Both the position numbers and the translations under genes were made by a program. From Edaphochlamys debaryana (Eukaryota; Chlorophyta; Chlorophyceae; Chlamydomonadales), in NCBI GenBank assembly GCA_016858145.1, contig JAEHOE010000115.1, positions 62,001 through 126,000 on the forward strand: a DNA stretch of 64,000 nt. Direction: 5' to 3'. The notes under the pieces are model-generated. The model searched no databases, was not told where the DNA came from, and worked only from the letters and a program-made list of their open reading frames with translations. Positions 53,201 to 60,937 of this stretch are shown piece after piece (within the stretch, counting starts at the first letter, position 1; every line of letters starts with the position of its first letter).

Positions 53201-53355
53201 TCGCTGGGCGCGGCTGAGGGGCGTGGGCCCGGCTGGAGGCCGGCGGCGACCTCCCCGCTACCAGAGGCAGAGTCGCATGCTGCTTGAAGCGGCAATCCGA
53301 GGAAACGCTTGGAGTCGTCGTCAAGGGGCGACACTGCCGACGACACAACATACAT
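50208..53355 (-). CDS. Ulp1-type (C48) SUMO/ubiquitin-like protease
   Basis: Nine minus-strand exons: 53355-53170, 53027-52764, 52621-52361, 52219-51959, 51817-51330, 51221-51065, 50990-50843, 50774-50532, 50443-50208. They give 747 aa with consistent phases. The N-terminal half is a low-complexity Gly/Pro/Ser region made by duplicated exons. The C-terminal half is the Ulp1 peptidase: DLSDTSINLYILWLWDHMP (substrate-binding start), FVFLPMHTGFHWSLLVICHL with catalytic His at about 558, PMILHFDSSW with Asp at about 585, and APHQGMTKHCAVFMLSTLEH with Gln at about 636 and catalytic Cys at about 642. The triad looks complete. Such enzymes mature SUMO or remove it from targets. The many spliceosomal introns argue that this is a host gene, adjacent to but not part of the compact island at 53.4 kb. 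ATG 53355 is the first in frame. Confidence 0.8.
51540..53260 (-). repeat. Tandem 402-405-bp exon-intron duplication in the Ulp1 gene
   Basis: About four near-identical units repeat with spacing 402, 402 and 403 bp. Each carries one exon (261 or 264 nt) coding for a Gly/Pro-rich module (for example APQVPSAPPPPPGPHTATGP, GGGQSGGGGLGDGDGGHRGT, RPSAAPSDQPPPASASVQ) and one intron. The introns are 141 nt in the two units nearer the catalytic domain and 142 nt in the other two. The 141-nt introns contain no in-frame stop, so reading through them would also keep frame. Confidence 0.8.
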
Positions 53356-53456
53356 CTCGTTAGATAGGAAAACTTTCAACGCGGCTCGGCTCGGCTCGGC
53401 GGTTCAACGCCAGTCTAGATGGCTGCGTGCGGCCTACAAAGCAGCATGGCACTGAG

Positions 53457-55127
53457 ATGTGGAACTCCCTAAAGTCAATTCTCAGAATTGAAACCCCTGC
53501 CAACTTTGTGAGCAGACTGCCTCAGACAATAACGGAGTTTCTTGTCCCAAAGAGACGAAATGCAGACAAAAGTCTGCTCTACGACTTGAAGTGTCGTCCA
53601 GCAGTCTACTTGGAGCGGATGGTACTCATCAACCGTGGTCTGGAGGCCATGTTGGCAGAGATGACTGAGGAGGAACGCCACGACAGCCGTTTGAAGCTCC
53701 TCTCACCAATCTCCATGTTCACATCCTTCGTGCCGCTTCACATTCGTCTCGACACATCTGGCATTGCGCAGCTACTAATGTCTGCGAAGCGCATTGAGGA
53801 GTTTGTTGTTAGGTACGAAGCCCTGTATGGCATCAAGCTGAACATGTCAACAAAGGGAGACATGCTGAAAAGCTACACTGCAGTGAGCGGTAGGACGGGT
53901 GCAACTGCTGCAGAGGAAGCGGAGCATGCAACTCGGATGTGGAAGTTCCTTTGCAAGTTTGACAGCAAGAAGAAGTTCAAGACCATCCTACGAGATGAGA
54001 GGAAGTCTGGTGTCTGGTGTTTTGACAACTCGATCAACACAGACGGGTATAGTGTCTCCTTCCAGATGATTCGAGAAGAGGAGAGGAAGCGCAAGAAGTT
54101 TGCTGACAGATGCAAGAAGAAGCTAACTCCAGGGGAGGACGACATGCAGAAGTTTCCAGCAGCTGCAGATGACACTGTGAAGGGCTGGTGGCAAGCGCAC
54201 CAAGAAGATGTCAAGCTGTTGGCTGGAGATCCTGGGAAGCATGACTTGCTGGCGCTGTCAGATGGTATCAAGACGCTCGCCTACACAAGAGGCCAGAGAG
54301 ATGCATACACACGGAGCGCGAAGCGTGCAACTCGCACACAGTCACTGCGGAAGGCAATGAAGGTGAGCGGAGACTTTGGAGATTTGCACAACCCTTCCTT
54401 GGAGCAGTATGAGGCCATGTGGCTGTCGCAAACATCTTCCAAGACATGTGTTTACTCTTCCTTCAAAGACTACATAGCCAGACGGGAGGGGATGGCGAAG
54501 GTGGCAACTCAAGTCTACTCGCATGCGCACTTCAGGCAGTCGAAGTTCTGTCAGTGGGCCATGTCAAAAGGGTCGGATGACGCCTTTGCGGACAAGCTTC
54601 TCACGTTCTTCTCAGAGCCCATTGAGGAGTTTCCTAAACCCTGGCAAGCGGATTCGCATGACTTGGTTGACAAGGAGGTCCTAGAGAACGTCTTCAAGAC
54701 GCCTGCCAACAAGACAATTGTGGTTGCATACGGCAACTGGGGAAAGACACCCAACGCGCTAAAGGGCTGCGCCCCCACTCCAGGTATCGGGCTGAGGCGG
54801 CGTCTTGACGCGAAGCTCCGAGAGCTCCAAAAGATTCGAGCAGGCTGGCCTGCAACCATCACAACACCAGAGGACTATACCTCACAAACATGCCCATGCT
54901 GCAAGAAGATCGGAATGGTCAACCCAGTGCTGGAGAAGAAAAACTACAAAGCAGACGAGGTGGTGCCGGAGGCGCCCCAGTCATGTGCGGAGAAACATCA
55001 CCTGCTTCGTTGTCCCAACGAGCATTGTCAGAGCAGGTTTTGGAACCGTAACGTGGCGGGAGCCTACAACATCCTGCACCGCTTTCTAAGTATCGTGACA
55101 CTTCAGGGTACAAATCCCCCTGGGTAA
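53457..55127 (+). CDS. Fanzor protein (eukaryotic TnpB-like RNA-guided nuclease family), catalytic Asp changed
   Basis: An intronless 556-aa frame from ATG 53457. The frame is open upstream to 53364, but this is the first in-frame ATG. Family signatures: HIRLDTSGIAQLL (about 95-107), NSINTDGYSVSFQM (about 191-204), RuvC-I LLAGDPGKHDLLAL with Asp at about 258, VVAYGNWGKTPNALKG, PTPGIGLRRRL, the relocated Glu in TTPEDYTSQTC (about 472), zinc ribbon CPCC ... LRCPNEHC, and RuvC-III FWNRNVAGAYNIL. In active TnpB and Fanzor proteins the last motif has Asp after Arg (RD). Here the codon at 55050-55052 is AAC, Asn at about 532, a single base from Asp. The protein may be a dead nuclease, still able to bind RNA or DNA. 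The DNA is A/T-richer than its surroundings. A hairpin and short repeat lie directly downstream. Confidence 0.85.
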   Translation: MWNSLKSILRIETPANFVSRLPQTITEFLVPKRRNADKSLLYDLKCRPAVYLERMVLINRGLEAMLAEMTEEERHDSRLKLLSPISMFTSFVPLHIRLDTSGIAQLLMSAKRIEEFVVRYEALYGIKLNMSTKGDMLKSYTAVSGRTGATAAEEAEHATRMWKFLCKFDSKKKFKTILRDERKSGVWCFDNSINTDGYSVSFQMIREEERKRKKFADRCKKKLTPGEDDMQKFPAAADDTVKGWWQAHQEDVKLLAGDPGKHDLLALSDGIKTLAYTRGQRDAYTRSAKRATRTQSLRKAMKVSGDFGDLHNPSLEQYEAMWLSQTSSKTCVYSSFKDYIARREGMAKVATQVYSHAHFRQSKFCQWAMSKGSDDAFADKLLTFFSEPIEEFPKPWQADSHDLVDKEVLENVFKTPANKTIVVAYGNWGKTPNALKGCAPTPGIGLRRRLDAKLRELQKIRAGWPATITTPEDYTSQTCPCCKKIGMVNPVLEKKNYKADEVVPEAPQSCAEKHHLLRCPNEHCQSRFWNRNVAGAYNILHRFLSIVTLQGTNPPG

Positions 55128-55202
55128 CCACACCGTCTGGTGTGAAGGTATTTACAGGGCTTTGCGTTCCAGTTAGGTGTCCCACCGTCTGGATGAAAGG
55201 AT
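55128..55202 (+). other. Candidate Fanzor right end with hairpin and repeated phrase
   Basis: Right after the Fanzor stop lies a small perfect inverted repeat (cacac-cgtctg-gtgtg, about 55130-55145). The phrase caccgtctgg is repeated about 50 bp later (about 55182), each time followed by tgaaagg-like sequence. TnpB and Fanzor guide RNAs usually start in the 3' part of the gene and run to the element end, so this is a place to look for the guide RNA scaffold or terminal repeat. Evidence is positional only. Confidence 0.3.
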
Positions 55203-55290
55203 CTGTAAGCTGAGTGACTTGTATGCGGATGCTGCGAGTGGCTATGCGGCGGGTGTCTCGGGGCTGCCCAACAGGGGCACGCCAATATCC

Positions 55291-56022
55291 ATGTCCACGT
55301 TTGCGGGCAAGTCAAAGAACAGTGCGCCGAGCAGTGTGCTCGGTGGCGCGGTGCTGGCGCTAGAGGCGTGCGCCCTGGCTGGCGCAGGCGGCAGTGCGGT
55401 GGCCAGCTGGGGCGAGTTCACCCAGGCCAACAGCGCCAGGCGGCCGGTCATTGTGGGGACCGGGGGGTCGAGGGGCGGCAAGTACGTGTCTTTCACAGCC
55501 ACCAGCCAGCAGTTCATGTACCTGAGCAACAAGCAACTGAACCTGCTCTCTGGCAATGGCGGCACGATCGCGTGCGTGGTGCGTTTCAAGACGCCTGTCA
55601 ACCAGTGGGAGCGCATCTTCTCTGCCATGACGGTTGCTGACAATAAGAAGGACGTCATCTCAGTCTACCGCTACTCGAACCAGACTGTTATGGAGTACTC
55701 GTTCCCGGCGTGGGTGGGCGTCAACAATGCCATTGTGAACGACGCATGGGCAGTGTACATCATGCGCTACTCCGTGTCGAACTCGAGCTCCTACTTTTCA
55801 AGGAACGGCACGGCCCTGAGCACAACCCTAAAGGGAGCATACCCTGTGACCAACGTTGCGGCAAACATGGGGCTGGGCGCAAACGTGTATGGCGGCAACC
55901 CCAGCCTGGCCGTGGGCGGCAACTTTGGGAACATTGACATGGAGGCGTTCTACCTGTGGGACCGCTCGCTCACGGATGCCGAGTGCACATCGGTATACAA
56001 CTACTTGTCGACTGCCCTCTAG
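55291..56022 (+). CDS. LamG/concanavalin-like domain protein, possibly 5'-truncated
   Basis: The frame is open from just after a TAG at 55174-55176 to the stop at 56020-56022; the first ATG is 55291 (243 aa). The upstream codons (LYADAASGYAAGVSGLPNRG) also look like real protein, so the N-terminus is probably missing, perhaps because the Fanzor element landed in the gene. The core reads SWGEFTQANSARRPVIVG, GKYVSFTATSQQFMYLSN, TIACVVRFKTPVNQWERIFS, NDAWAVYIMRYSVSNSS and ends NFGNIDMEAFYLWDRSLTDA. This is the layout of LamG/laminin-G-like jelly rolls (hydrophobic strands, final ExxFYLWDRSLTDAE). In algal viruses similar domains occur in virion or cell-surface proteins. The ligand is unknown. 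Its stop overlaps that of the convergent PARG gene. Confidence 0.6.
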   Translation: MSTFAGKSKNSAPSSVLGGAVLALEACALAGAGGSAVASWGEFTQANSARRPVIVGTGGSRGGKYVSFTATSQQFMYLSNKQLNLLSGNGGTIACVVRFKTPVNQWERIFSAMTVADNKKDVISVYRYSNQTVMEYSFPAWVGVNNAIVNDAWAVYIMRYSVSNSSSYFSRNGTALSTTLKGAYPVTNVAANMGLGANVYGGNPSLAVGGNFGNIDMEAFYLWDRSLTDAECTSVYNYLSTAL

Positions 56023-56888
56023 ATGGCGCCACATAGGCAGAGGGGCGGGGGAGCGTGGGTGGTATCATTTATGGACCAGTTTTGCGTCAAGACGGTTGAG
56101 GAGGTTGAAAATACGTCACGAAACACACTGGCAAGCGCTCCCAGGATTGCGAAGCGAACTTTGCGCACGGGGCCGTTTGTGGCGCCGTACTCGTGCAACA
56201 CTTGGGCGCATATATGGGCCACATGACGCGGGGGGCTGCCCCACACGCCGCACCCGAGTGCGCCCAGCACAACCTCCGTGTGTCCGTTCTCAGCAGCTAT
56301 GCGCATGATCAAGCGGATCTTGTTGGCCAGCAGGCCAGCGTCGCGCTGGGAGAGTCGGCCATCGTCGGCCAGCTGCGGCATCTTGATGCCCGGGCAGGCG
56401 ACAAATGACATGCTAGGGGGGCGGAGGCTGGTGGGCGCGGGACTGGGACTGTCTGGACTGCCTGGACTGCTGTCTGGAGACCGGGCATCACAGCCGCCAT
56501 CATCCATGCGCAGGACAGGTACGTCCTTGGCGTACAGCGCTTCCTCGGGCCCAATCGGGTACAGGTCGGGGGACAGGTGGGAGAAGAGCGCGGTTCGTCG
56601 AAACAGGCTCTCCTCTTGCATGCCCGCCCCAGCGTGCACACACCCCCCTGGCGTCACGTCGTCCGCCAGGATGAGGACGAGGGGGTTGTGCATTCCAGCC
56701 GCCACCCTGAGCACGTCAGCCTGCTCCACACCCACGTCCAACCCCGACCCCGGACCTGTTGCGCAACCTGGCGCCGACATCGCTTCATCCTTGTCGCGAA
56801 AGTGATAACGGACTGTTGCGTGGGCTGGTGTGTACGAGCTGCAGAAGCGCAGCGCGGCTTGCAAGGCTTGATCGCGTGCGCGAAACAT
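56019..56888 (-). CDS. Microbial-type PARG (TIGR02452/DUF2263-like) ADP-ribose hydrolase
   Basis: ATG 56888 starts a 289-aa frame. The hydrolase core is visible: NPLVLILADDVTPGGCVHAG followed by AGMQEESLFRRTALFSHL, which matches the family pattern (N-x-A ... PGG ... GA-x-x-QEE-x-L-x-R). Downstream, MSFVACPGIKMPQLADDG, IRLIMRIAAENGHTEVVLGA and LGCGVWGSPPRHVAHICAQ match the C-terminal macrodomain-like half with its LGAxGCG motif. The usual PGGG is PGGC here. The predicted role is removal of ADP-ribose from proteins or of poly(ADP-ribose), possibly against host ADP-ribosylation responses (inference). Ser/Pro-rich residues between the two halves form an insertion. The stop codon shares the CTAG palindrome at 56019-56022 with the convergent LamG gene. 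Confidence 0.75.
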   Translation of the reverse strand: MFRARDQALQAALRFCSSYTPAHATVRYHFRDKDEAMSAPGCATGPGSGLDVGVEQADVLRVAAGMHNPLVLILADDVTPGGCVHAGAGMQEESLFRRTALFSHLSPDLYPIGPEEALYAKDVPVLRMDDGGCDARSPDSSPGSPDSPSPAPTSLRPPSMSFVACPGIKMPQLADDGRLSQRDAGLLANKIRLIMRIAAENGHTEVVLGALGCGVWGSPPRHVAHICAQVLHEYGATNGPVRKVRFAILGALASVFRDVFSTSSTVLTQNWSINDTTHAPPPLCLCGAI

Positions 56889-57073
56889 TCTCTTTTTGCC
56901 CACTACAAGCCCACTGCCTCTTGCCGAGCACACGCTTGTACATCACTGGCTGCAAAAGAACATTCCACACGCAAGCGCACAGACGATCAGCTGCTGAGCG
57001 AGCCCATCTCAGCAGCCCAGCGGTATCAGTATCTCAGCGGGCCCATCTCAGCAGCCCCAGCGGTCTCAGAACT

Positions 57074-57615
57074 TCATGGCGCCAGGCGCACCGCGGCAAA
57101 GTGGTTGCGCGCGGCCTTGGCATTTCCATCCGATCCAAAGGCATACAGGACCAGGTGGGCGGTGGCGACGGCCGGCGTGGCGCTGCCCATCAGCCTGGCC
57201 TCCACGGGCAGCGCCGCCGTCCCGTTGCGGCGCCTGGTCTTGCACGCCACCACGAAGCAGCAAAACTGCACTCCCAGGAGGTGTTCCAGGATGCGCAGCT
57301 CCACGTCGCCGCTGTACTCCTCCGGCAGAGCGCCGTCATCGCTAGGCGCTAGCCTCTCCAGGTACTGCTGGCAGCCGCCCTCGTCCTCGCCGGCGGCGGC
57401 GTAGAGCAGGGGGCCGCCGCCGGGCAGCTGCGTCGTCCAGTTGGCTGCAGTGAACTCGGCCACCAGCATGCGCAGCTCCAGCGGCGTGCATTCCAGATCC
57501 AGAATCAGGATGACGGCAGCGTACAGGCAGAAGCCGTCCCCCGGCACGTCCAGCACGGACCCCTTGTAGACAGCGCCGCTGATGTCCCAGTAGCCCTTCT
57601 TCTCCGGCACCACCA

Positions 57616-57671
<56 letters not shown>

Positions 57672-57757
57672 TGCTCTTGCTCCGAGTCATCTGCCTCTGC
57701 CTTGGACCCCTCCCACCACCGTCTGGGCTTTCTCCGCTTTCGCTGCTCACGCTCCAT
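57074..57757 (-). CDS. OTU-like cysteine protease with polyglutamine linker
   Basis: ATG 57757 gives 227 aa. After a basic start (MEREQRKRRKPRRWWEGSK) and an acidic patch comes a run of about 17 Gln, then the OTU-type catalytic segment LDVPGDGFCLYAAVILIL with Asp and Cys of the D-G-x-C-L motif. The C-terminal segment NHFAAVRLAP supplies the expected His. Between them lie LRMLVAEFTAANWTT and VELRILEHLLGVQFCC, also as in OTU folds. OTU enzymes cut ubiquitin or related modifiers; NCLDVs often carry them. The frame extends upstream without ATG. Linkage specificity and activity cannot be judged. Confidence 0.65.
57617..57667 (-). repeat. CTG/CAG trinucleotide run (polyGln)
   Basis: Seventeen uninterrupted ctg units on the plus strand encode polyGln in the minus-strand OTU-like protein. 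Pure runs of this length are prone to change size, so population variation is likely. Confidence 0.9.
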
Positions 57758-58321
57758 GATGGAAGCCTGCAGCGATAAAAAGCGTTGCTCTTCAGCACAA
57801 AGATGGACGGTCGGTGGTCTGAGGCGACAGAGCTGCGATTGCCTGCTGCTCTCACCTGGCCCTTTGGGGCTGACTCGCCTGACTGCTGAAGGCTGCCTCG
57901 GACTAACCGAAAGCCCAAACAAGCGCGCCAATATGTAGAAGAATACTGGATGCTTGGAGGACACGAGGTACTGAGGTTGGCCCCTGCGATCGCGTGAGCT
58001 CGGCGGCTCAGCTGACAGCACAGCGGCTCAGCTGACAGCACAGCGGATACAGCTGAATACACCACATTCATATATTGCTCGTTTTGTACCGAGGCTGCCC
58101 CCAGGACTTGTGCCGCGCTCGAGGACCGGTTGGACACTGGTGCAGCGCAAGCGAGCGCGACTGGTGAGTCGATACGTTAGCATAGTGGATGCAATTGGCA
58201 GCTGCCAGGAACAGTGCGCAACTTGAGCGGTGAGAGCAGAGCCCGCGTGCTCCAATTTGGGCCCCCGAAATCTGACCGCTTGTCCTTCTCTGGCTCCCCC
58301 GCGCAGACCGCTCTTGACAAC
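57758..58321. other. Divergent promoter region of OTU-like and ankyrin genes
   Basis: The two genes point away from each other. The stretch contains a directly repeated 20-bp phrase (cagcggctcagctgacagca) at about 58003-58045. A gtgaga donor-like site at 58229 and a gcgcag acceptor-like site at 58302-58307 could mark a 5' UTR intron of the ankyrin gene, but this is weak. Confidence 0.35.
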
Positions 58322-60241
58322 ATGGCTCATGACAACTCCAATAAGCGGCAGCGAAAAATGCACGAGCTCCTCTTGGACAGAGATTTGTACGCGGGCATTT
58401 TCGGCGCCCTTGACCCCAAGTCGCTCGCTACGCTCCGCACCGTATCCCGCGACTGCAACCGCCTCGGCAACACGCCAGCGGTGGTCGGAGCAGTGGTGGC
58501 GAGGGCGGTCCGGGAGGATGCGCAGGACCTCGCGACCTGGCTGCTGGTCGAGCTGGGCCGGCACCTGGACCTGTTCTCCCGGGGAGCTGGCCTACAGGCC
58601 TTTGAGAGCGTGTGGCAGCAGCACCGCGCTGCTCTGGTGCCCTGCTTGTTGGAGCTGGCTGCTCGCGAGGGTGACGTCACGGCCGTGTTCTGGGTGCTGT
58701 GCGCGGAGGAGCACGCGCCATTCGAGAAGAATGTCATTGAGGCAGCGGCCAACGCGGCCATTGCCGCTGGTCAGACTGCGGTCTGTCTTATGCTGCTGCT
58801 GGAGGCCACGGCGGGCGGCCATACGGTGGCCATGGAGCGCCTGCTAGCGGCGGCGGACCCCTCGCTGGTGCTTGATCACCTGCTGGGCATTGCGAGCGGA
58901 AGCGGCCATACGGAGGCCATGAAGCTGCTGTTCGCAAAGGATGGGCGAGGGCTGAGCGCGTATACATGCTCAATGGCGCTGAGGGCAGCGGCCGCGAGCG
59001 GCCGTACGGTGGCCATGGAGCTGCTGTTTGAAAGGGTCCCCGGTCTAGTGTTCCCGATATACTGCAGCGCGGCGCTGAATGCGGCCGCTAAGGGCGGCCA
59101 GAGGGAGGCCATGGAGCTGCTGTTCGCAAAGGCCCCGGAGCTGGACGCGGCTGACTGCGTCCAGGCGCTGATCTCGGCCGCTGCGAGCGGCCGCAAAGAG
59201 GCCATGGAGCTGCTGTTCGCAAGGGCCCCGGGGCTGCTGGACGCGGCTGATTGCGGCCAGGCGCTGATATCGGCCGCTCGCAGCGGCCACAAAGAGGCCA
59301 TGGAGCTGCTGTTCGCAAGGGCCCCGGGGCTGCTGAACGCAGCTGATTGCGGCCAGGCGCTGATATCGGCCGCTCGCAGCGGCCACAAAGATGCCATGGA
59401 GCTGCTGTTCGCAAGGGCCCCGGAGCTGGTGAACGCGTCGGCAGCTGCGAGCGGCCACAATGAGGCCATGGAGCTGCTGTATGCAAACGCCCCGCTGCTG
59501 AACGCGGATTGCGGCAACCTACCTTACTGCTTAGTGGCGCTGAGCGCAGCCTGGAACAGCGGCCACAAAGATGTTATGGAGCTGCTGCTCACAAAGGCCC
59601 CGGAAGCTCTACAGGGCCTGGGAAATGATGTGCTGGCCCTGCAGCCCCCCGCCAAGGGCTGCGCACAGCGCACCGACATCCGGGTCGTCGCGGATGTCGA
59701 AAGATACGCGATTGCGGAGGCCATCCGGAGGCAGGATGCTAGCGTATTTGAGCGCCTGCTGCAGGTGGAGCGCATCGCGGCTGGCCCTCTGCTACTGGAA
59801 GCCGCCTTGAAGGACAACGACATTAGCTTGCTGAAGCGCCTGCTGGCCGTGCCGCGGATTGTCGAGAGGGCCGACACCAATATCCTGCGGAATGCGGTCA
59901 GTGGCCAGAAGCTGGACGTCATCGAATGTCTGCTGGGAGTGCCACGCATCGTGGAGATTGATGGCGGCGAAGCGCTGGGAAGAGCAGTGTTTCTTGCGAG
60001 GGATGACGGCAGCAGGCAGGTGCTGAAGCGCCTGCTCCAAGATGAGCGCATGGTCCAGACGGGCGGCTGCATGGCTCTGACGTGGGCAGTGCTTGTCAAT
60101 AACACCGCGGCCCTTGAACTCCTGATCCAGGATGAGCGCATAGTGCAGGCAGGCGGCATGGTGGCTCTGGAGTTGGCGGCGCATAACCACAATACCGCCA
60201 CGATCGAGTGCCTGCGGAAGGTGGTCAAGGATGGGCCCTAG
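58322..60241 (+). CDS. Ankyrin-repeat protein with F-box-like N-terminus (viral style)
   Basis: An intronless frame of 639 aa from ATG 58322. The N-terminus LYAGIFGALDPKSLATLRTV, SRDCNRLGN resembles an F-box-like segment. A long series of repeats of about 32 residues follows, with the core GHKEAMELLFARAPGLL, AADCGQALISAARS. Repeats between 59190 and 59440 are nearly identical at DNA level with a 96-bp period, so they expanded recently. Later repeats (RLLAVPRIVERADTN, CLLGVPRIVEIDGG, RLLQDERMVQTGG) form a second subtype. Ankyrin/F-box proteins of large DNA viruses commonly recruit host ubiquitin ligases. That role is only an inference here. The host-like ankyrin gene at 4.8-6.8 kb is a different, intron-containing family. 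Confidence 0.7.
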   Translation: MAHDNSNKRQRKMHELLLDRDLYAGIFGALDPKSLATLRTVSRDCNRLGNTPAVVGAVVARAVREDAQDLATWLLVELGRHLDLFSRGAGLQAFESVWQQHRAALVPCLLELAAREGDVTAVFWVLCAEEHAPFEKNVIEAAANAAIAAGQTAVCLMLLLEATAGGHTVAMERLLAAADPSLVLDHLLGIASGSGHTEAMKLLFAKDGRGLSAYTCSMALRAAAASGRTVAMELLFERVPGLVFPIYCSAALNAAAKGGQREAMELLFAKAPELDAADCVQALISAAASGRKEAMELLFARAPGLLDAADCGQALISAARSGHKEAMELLFARAPGLLNAADCGQALISAARSGHKDAMELLFARAPELVNASAAASGHNEAMELLYANAPLLNADCGNLPYCLVALSAAWNSGHKDVMELLLTKAPEALQGLGNDVLALQPPAKGCAQRTDIRVVADVERYAIAEAIRRQDASVFERLLQVERIAAGPLLLEAALKDNDISLLKRLLAVPRIVERADTNILRNAVSGQKLDVIECLLGVPRIVEIDGGEALGRAVFLARDDGSRQVLKRLLQDERMVQTGGCMALTWAVLVNNTAALELLIQDERIVQAGGMVALELAAHNHNTATIECLRKVVKDGP

Positions 60242-60540
60242 CTTGGGGGCCCTGCGCGCCCCCCACAGTGTTGCTTGAGGGTTGGGCTGTGTAGATTTTG
60301 TGGCGTTGATTGGTGGCGGCGTTGCTTGAGGGTTGATTGAATGGGGCTTGGCTTTGCATTGGCTGTGTAGACTTTGTGGCATTGGTTGGTGGCTGACGGG
60401 CTACCCGCCCTCTGGACTCTGGACTGATAAGCAGTTTTGGATTGCATGGGCTGGTGCAGGGCGGGTCCCTACCCGCCCTCTGACTGCTTGCATTCTAGGG
60501 TTTGGCGGTGCTGGGATTGCTTGATGTGGGTCGCCCGGCA
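60242..60540. repeat. Short direct repeats downstream of the ankyrin gene
   Basis: A phrase of about 33 bp (ggctgtgtagattttgtggc followed by gttgattggtgg) at 60284-60317 recurs at 60361-60393 with few changes, and ctacccgccctctg occurs at about 60402 and 60469. No gene is supported. Confidence 0.6.
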
Positions 60541-60644
60541 AGCTCACGTGCTTGATCTCTGCTGCTCTTGCTGAAGACGCTGCCTGTGTCCGGCCGCTGC
60601 GTGGCTCGTTCTTGAGGGGCGCGTTGTAAAGGCACACTCTGGGC

Positions 60645-60840
60645 ACACTCTGGGCATGTCTGGCTTGTATATTGTTCCGGGACCTCCATGAACCAGACGC
60701 CATGCTCGGCGCACTTGTTTCGCATCATCTCGCTGTTTGGTTGAGGAGACTCTGGAGTAGAGGACAACGTGCTTGGACTGCTTACTAGACTGCACGGTGT
60801 AGGCTTGCTGGTTGACGCTAGAGATGTCGAACAGTCGCAT
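60645..60840 (-). pseudogene. Fused remnant of an IS607-like element (serine recombinase plus TnpB zinc ribbon)
   Basis: From ATG 60840 the minus strand reads MRLFDISSVNQQAYTVQSS, then HVVLYSRVSSTKQRDD. This is the N-terminal end of an IS607-type serine recombinase, with the catalytic Ser expected in the YSRVSS motif. At about 60728 a different frame takes over: MMRNKCAEHGVWFMEVPEQY, TSQTCPEC, which is the start of a TnpB-type zinc ribbon with its preceding Glu-x-x-Thr-Ser. The bulk of the recombinase and nearly all of TnpB are missing, and the rest of the ribbon is not recognisable. IS607 elements coding for both proteins are known in giant viruses. Here an internal deletion joined the two ends out of frame. 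Confidence 0.65.
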
Positions 60841-60937
60841 GCCGCCTGGCGAGCGGACTGCACGGGCCCGGCGCAACTGAAAAAAGCATCAAGTACCAAC
60901 GCCCCATGAGAATATCTGTATACAATACAAGTACAGA

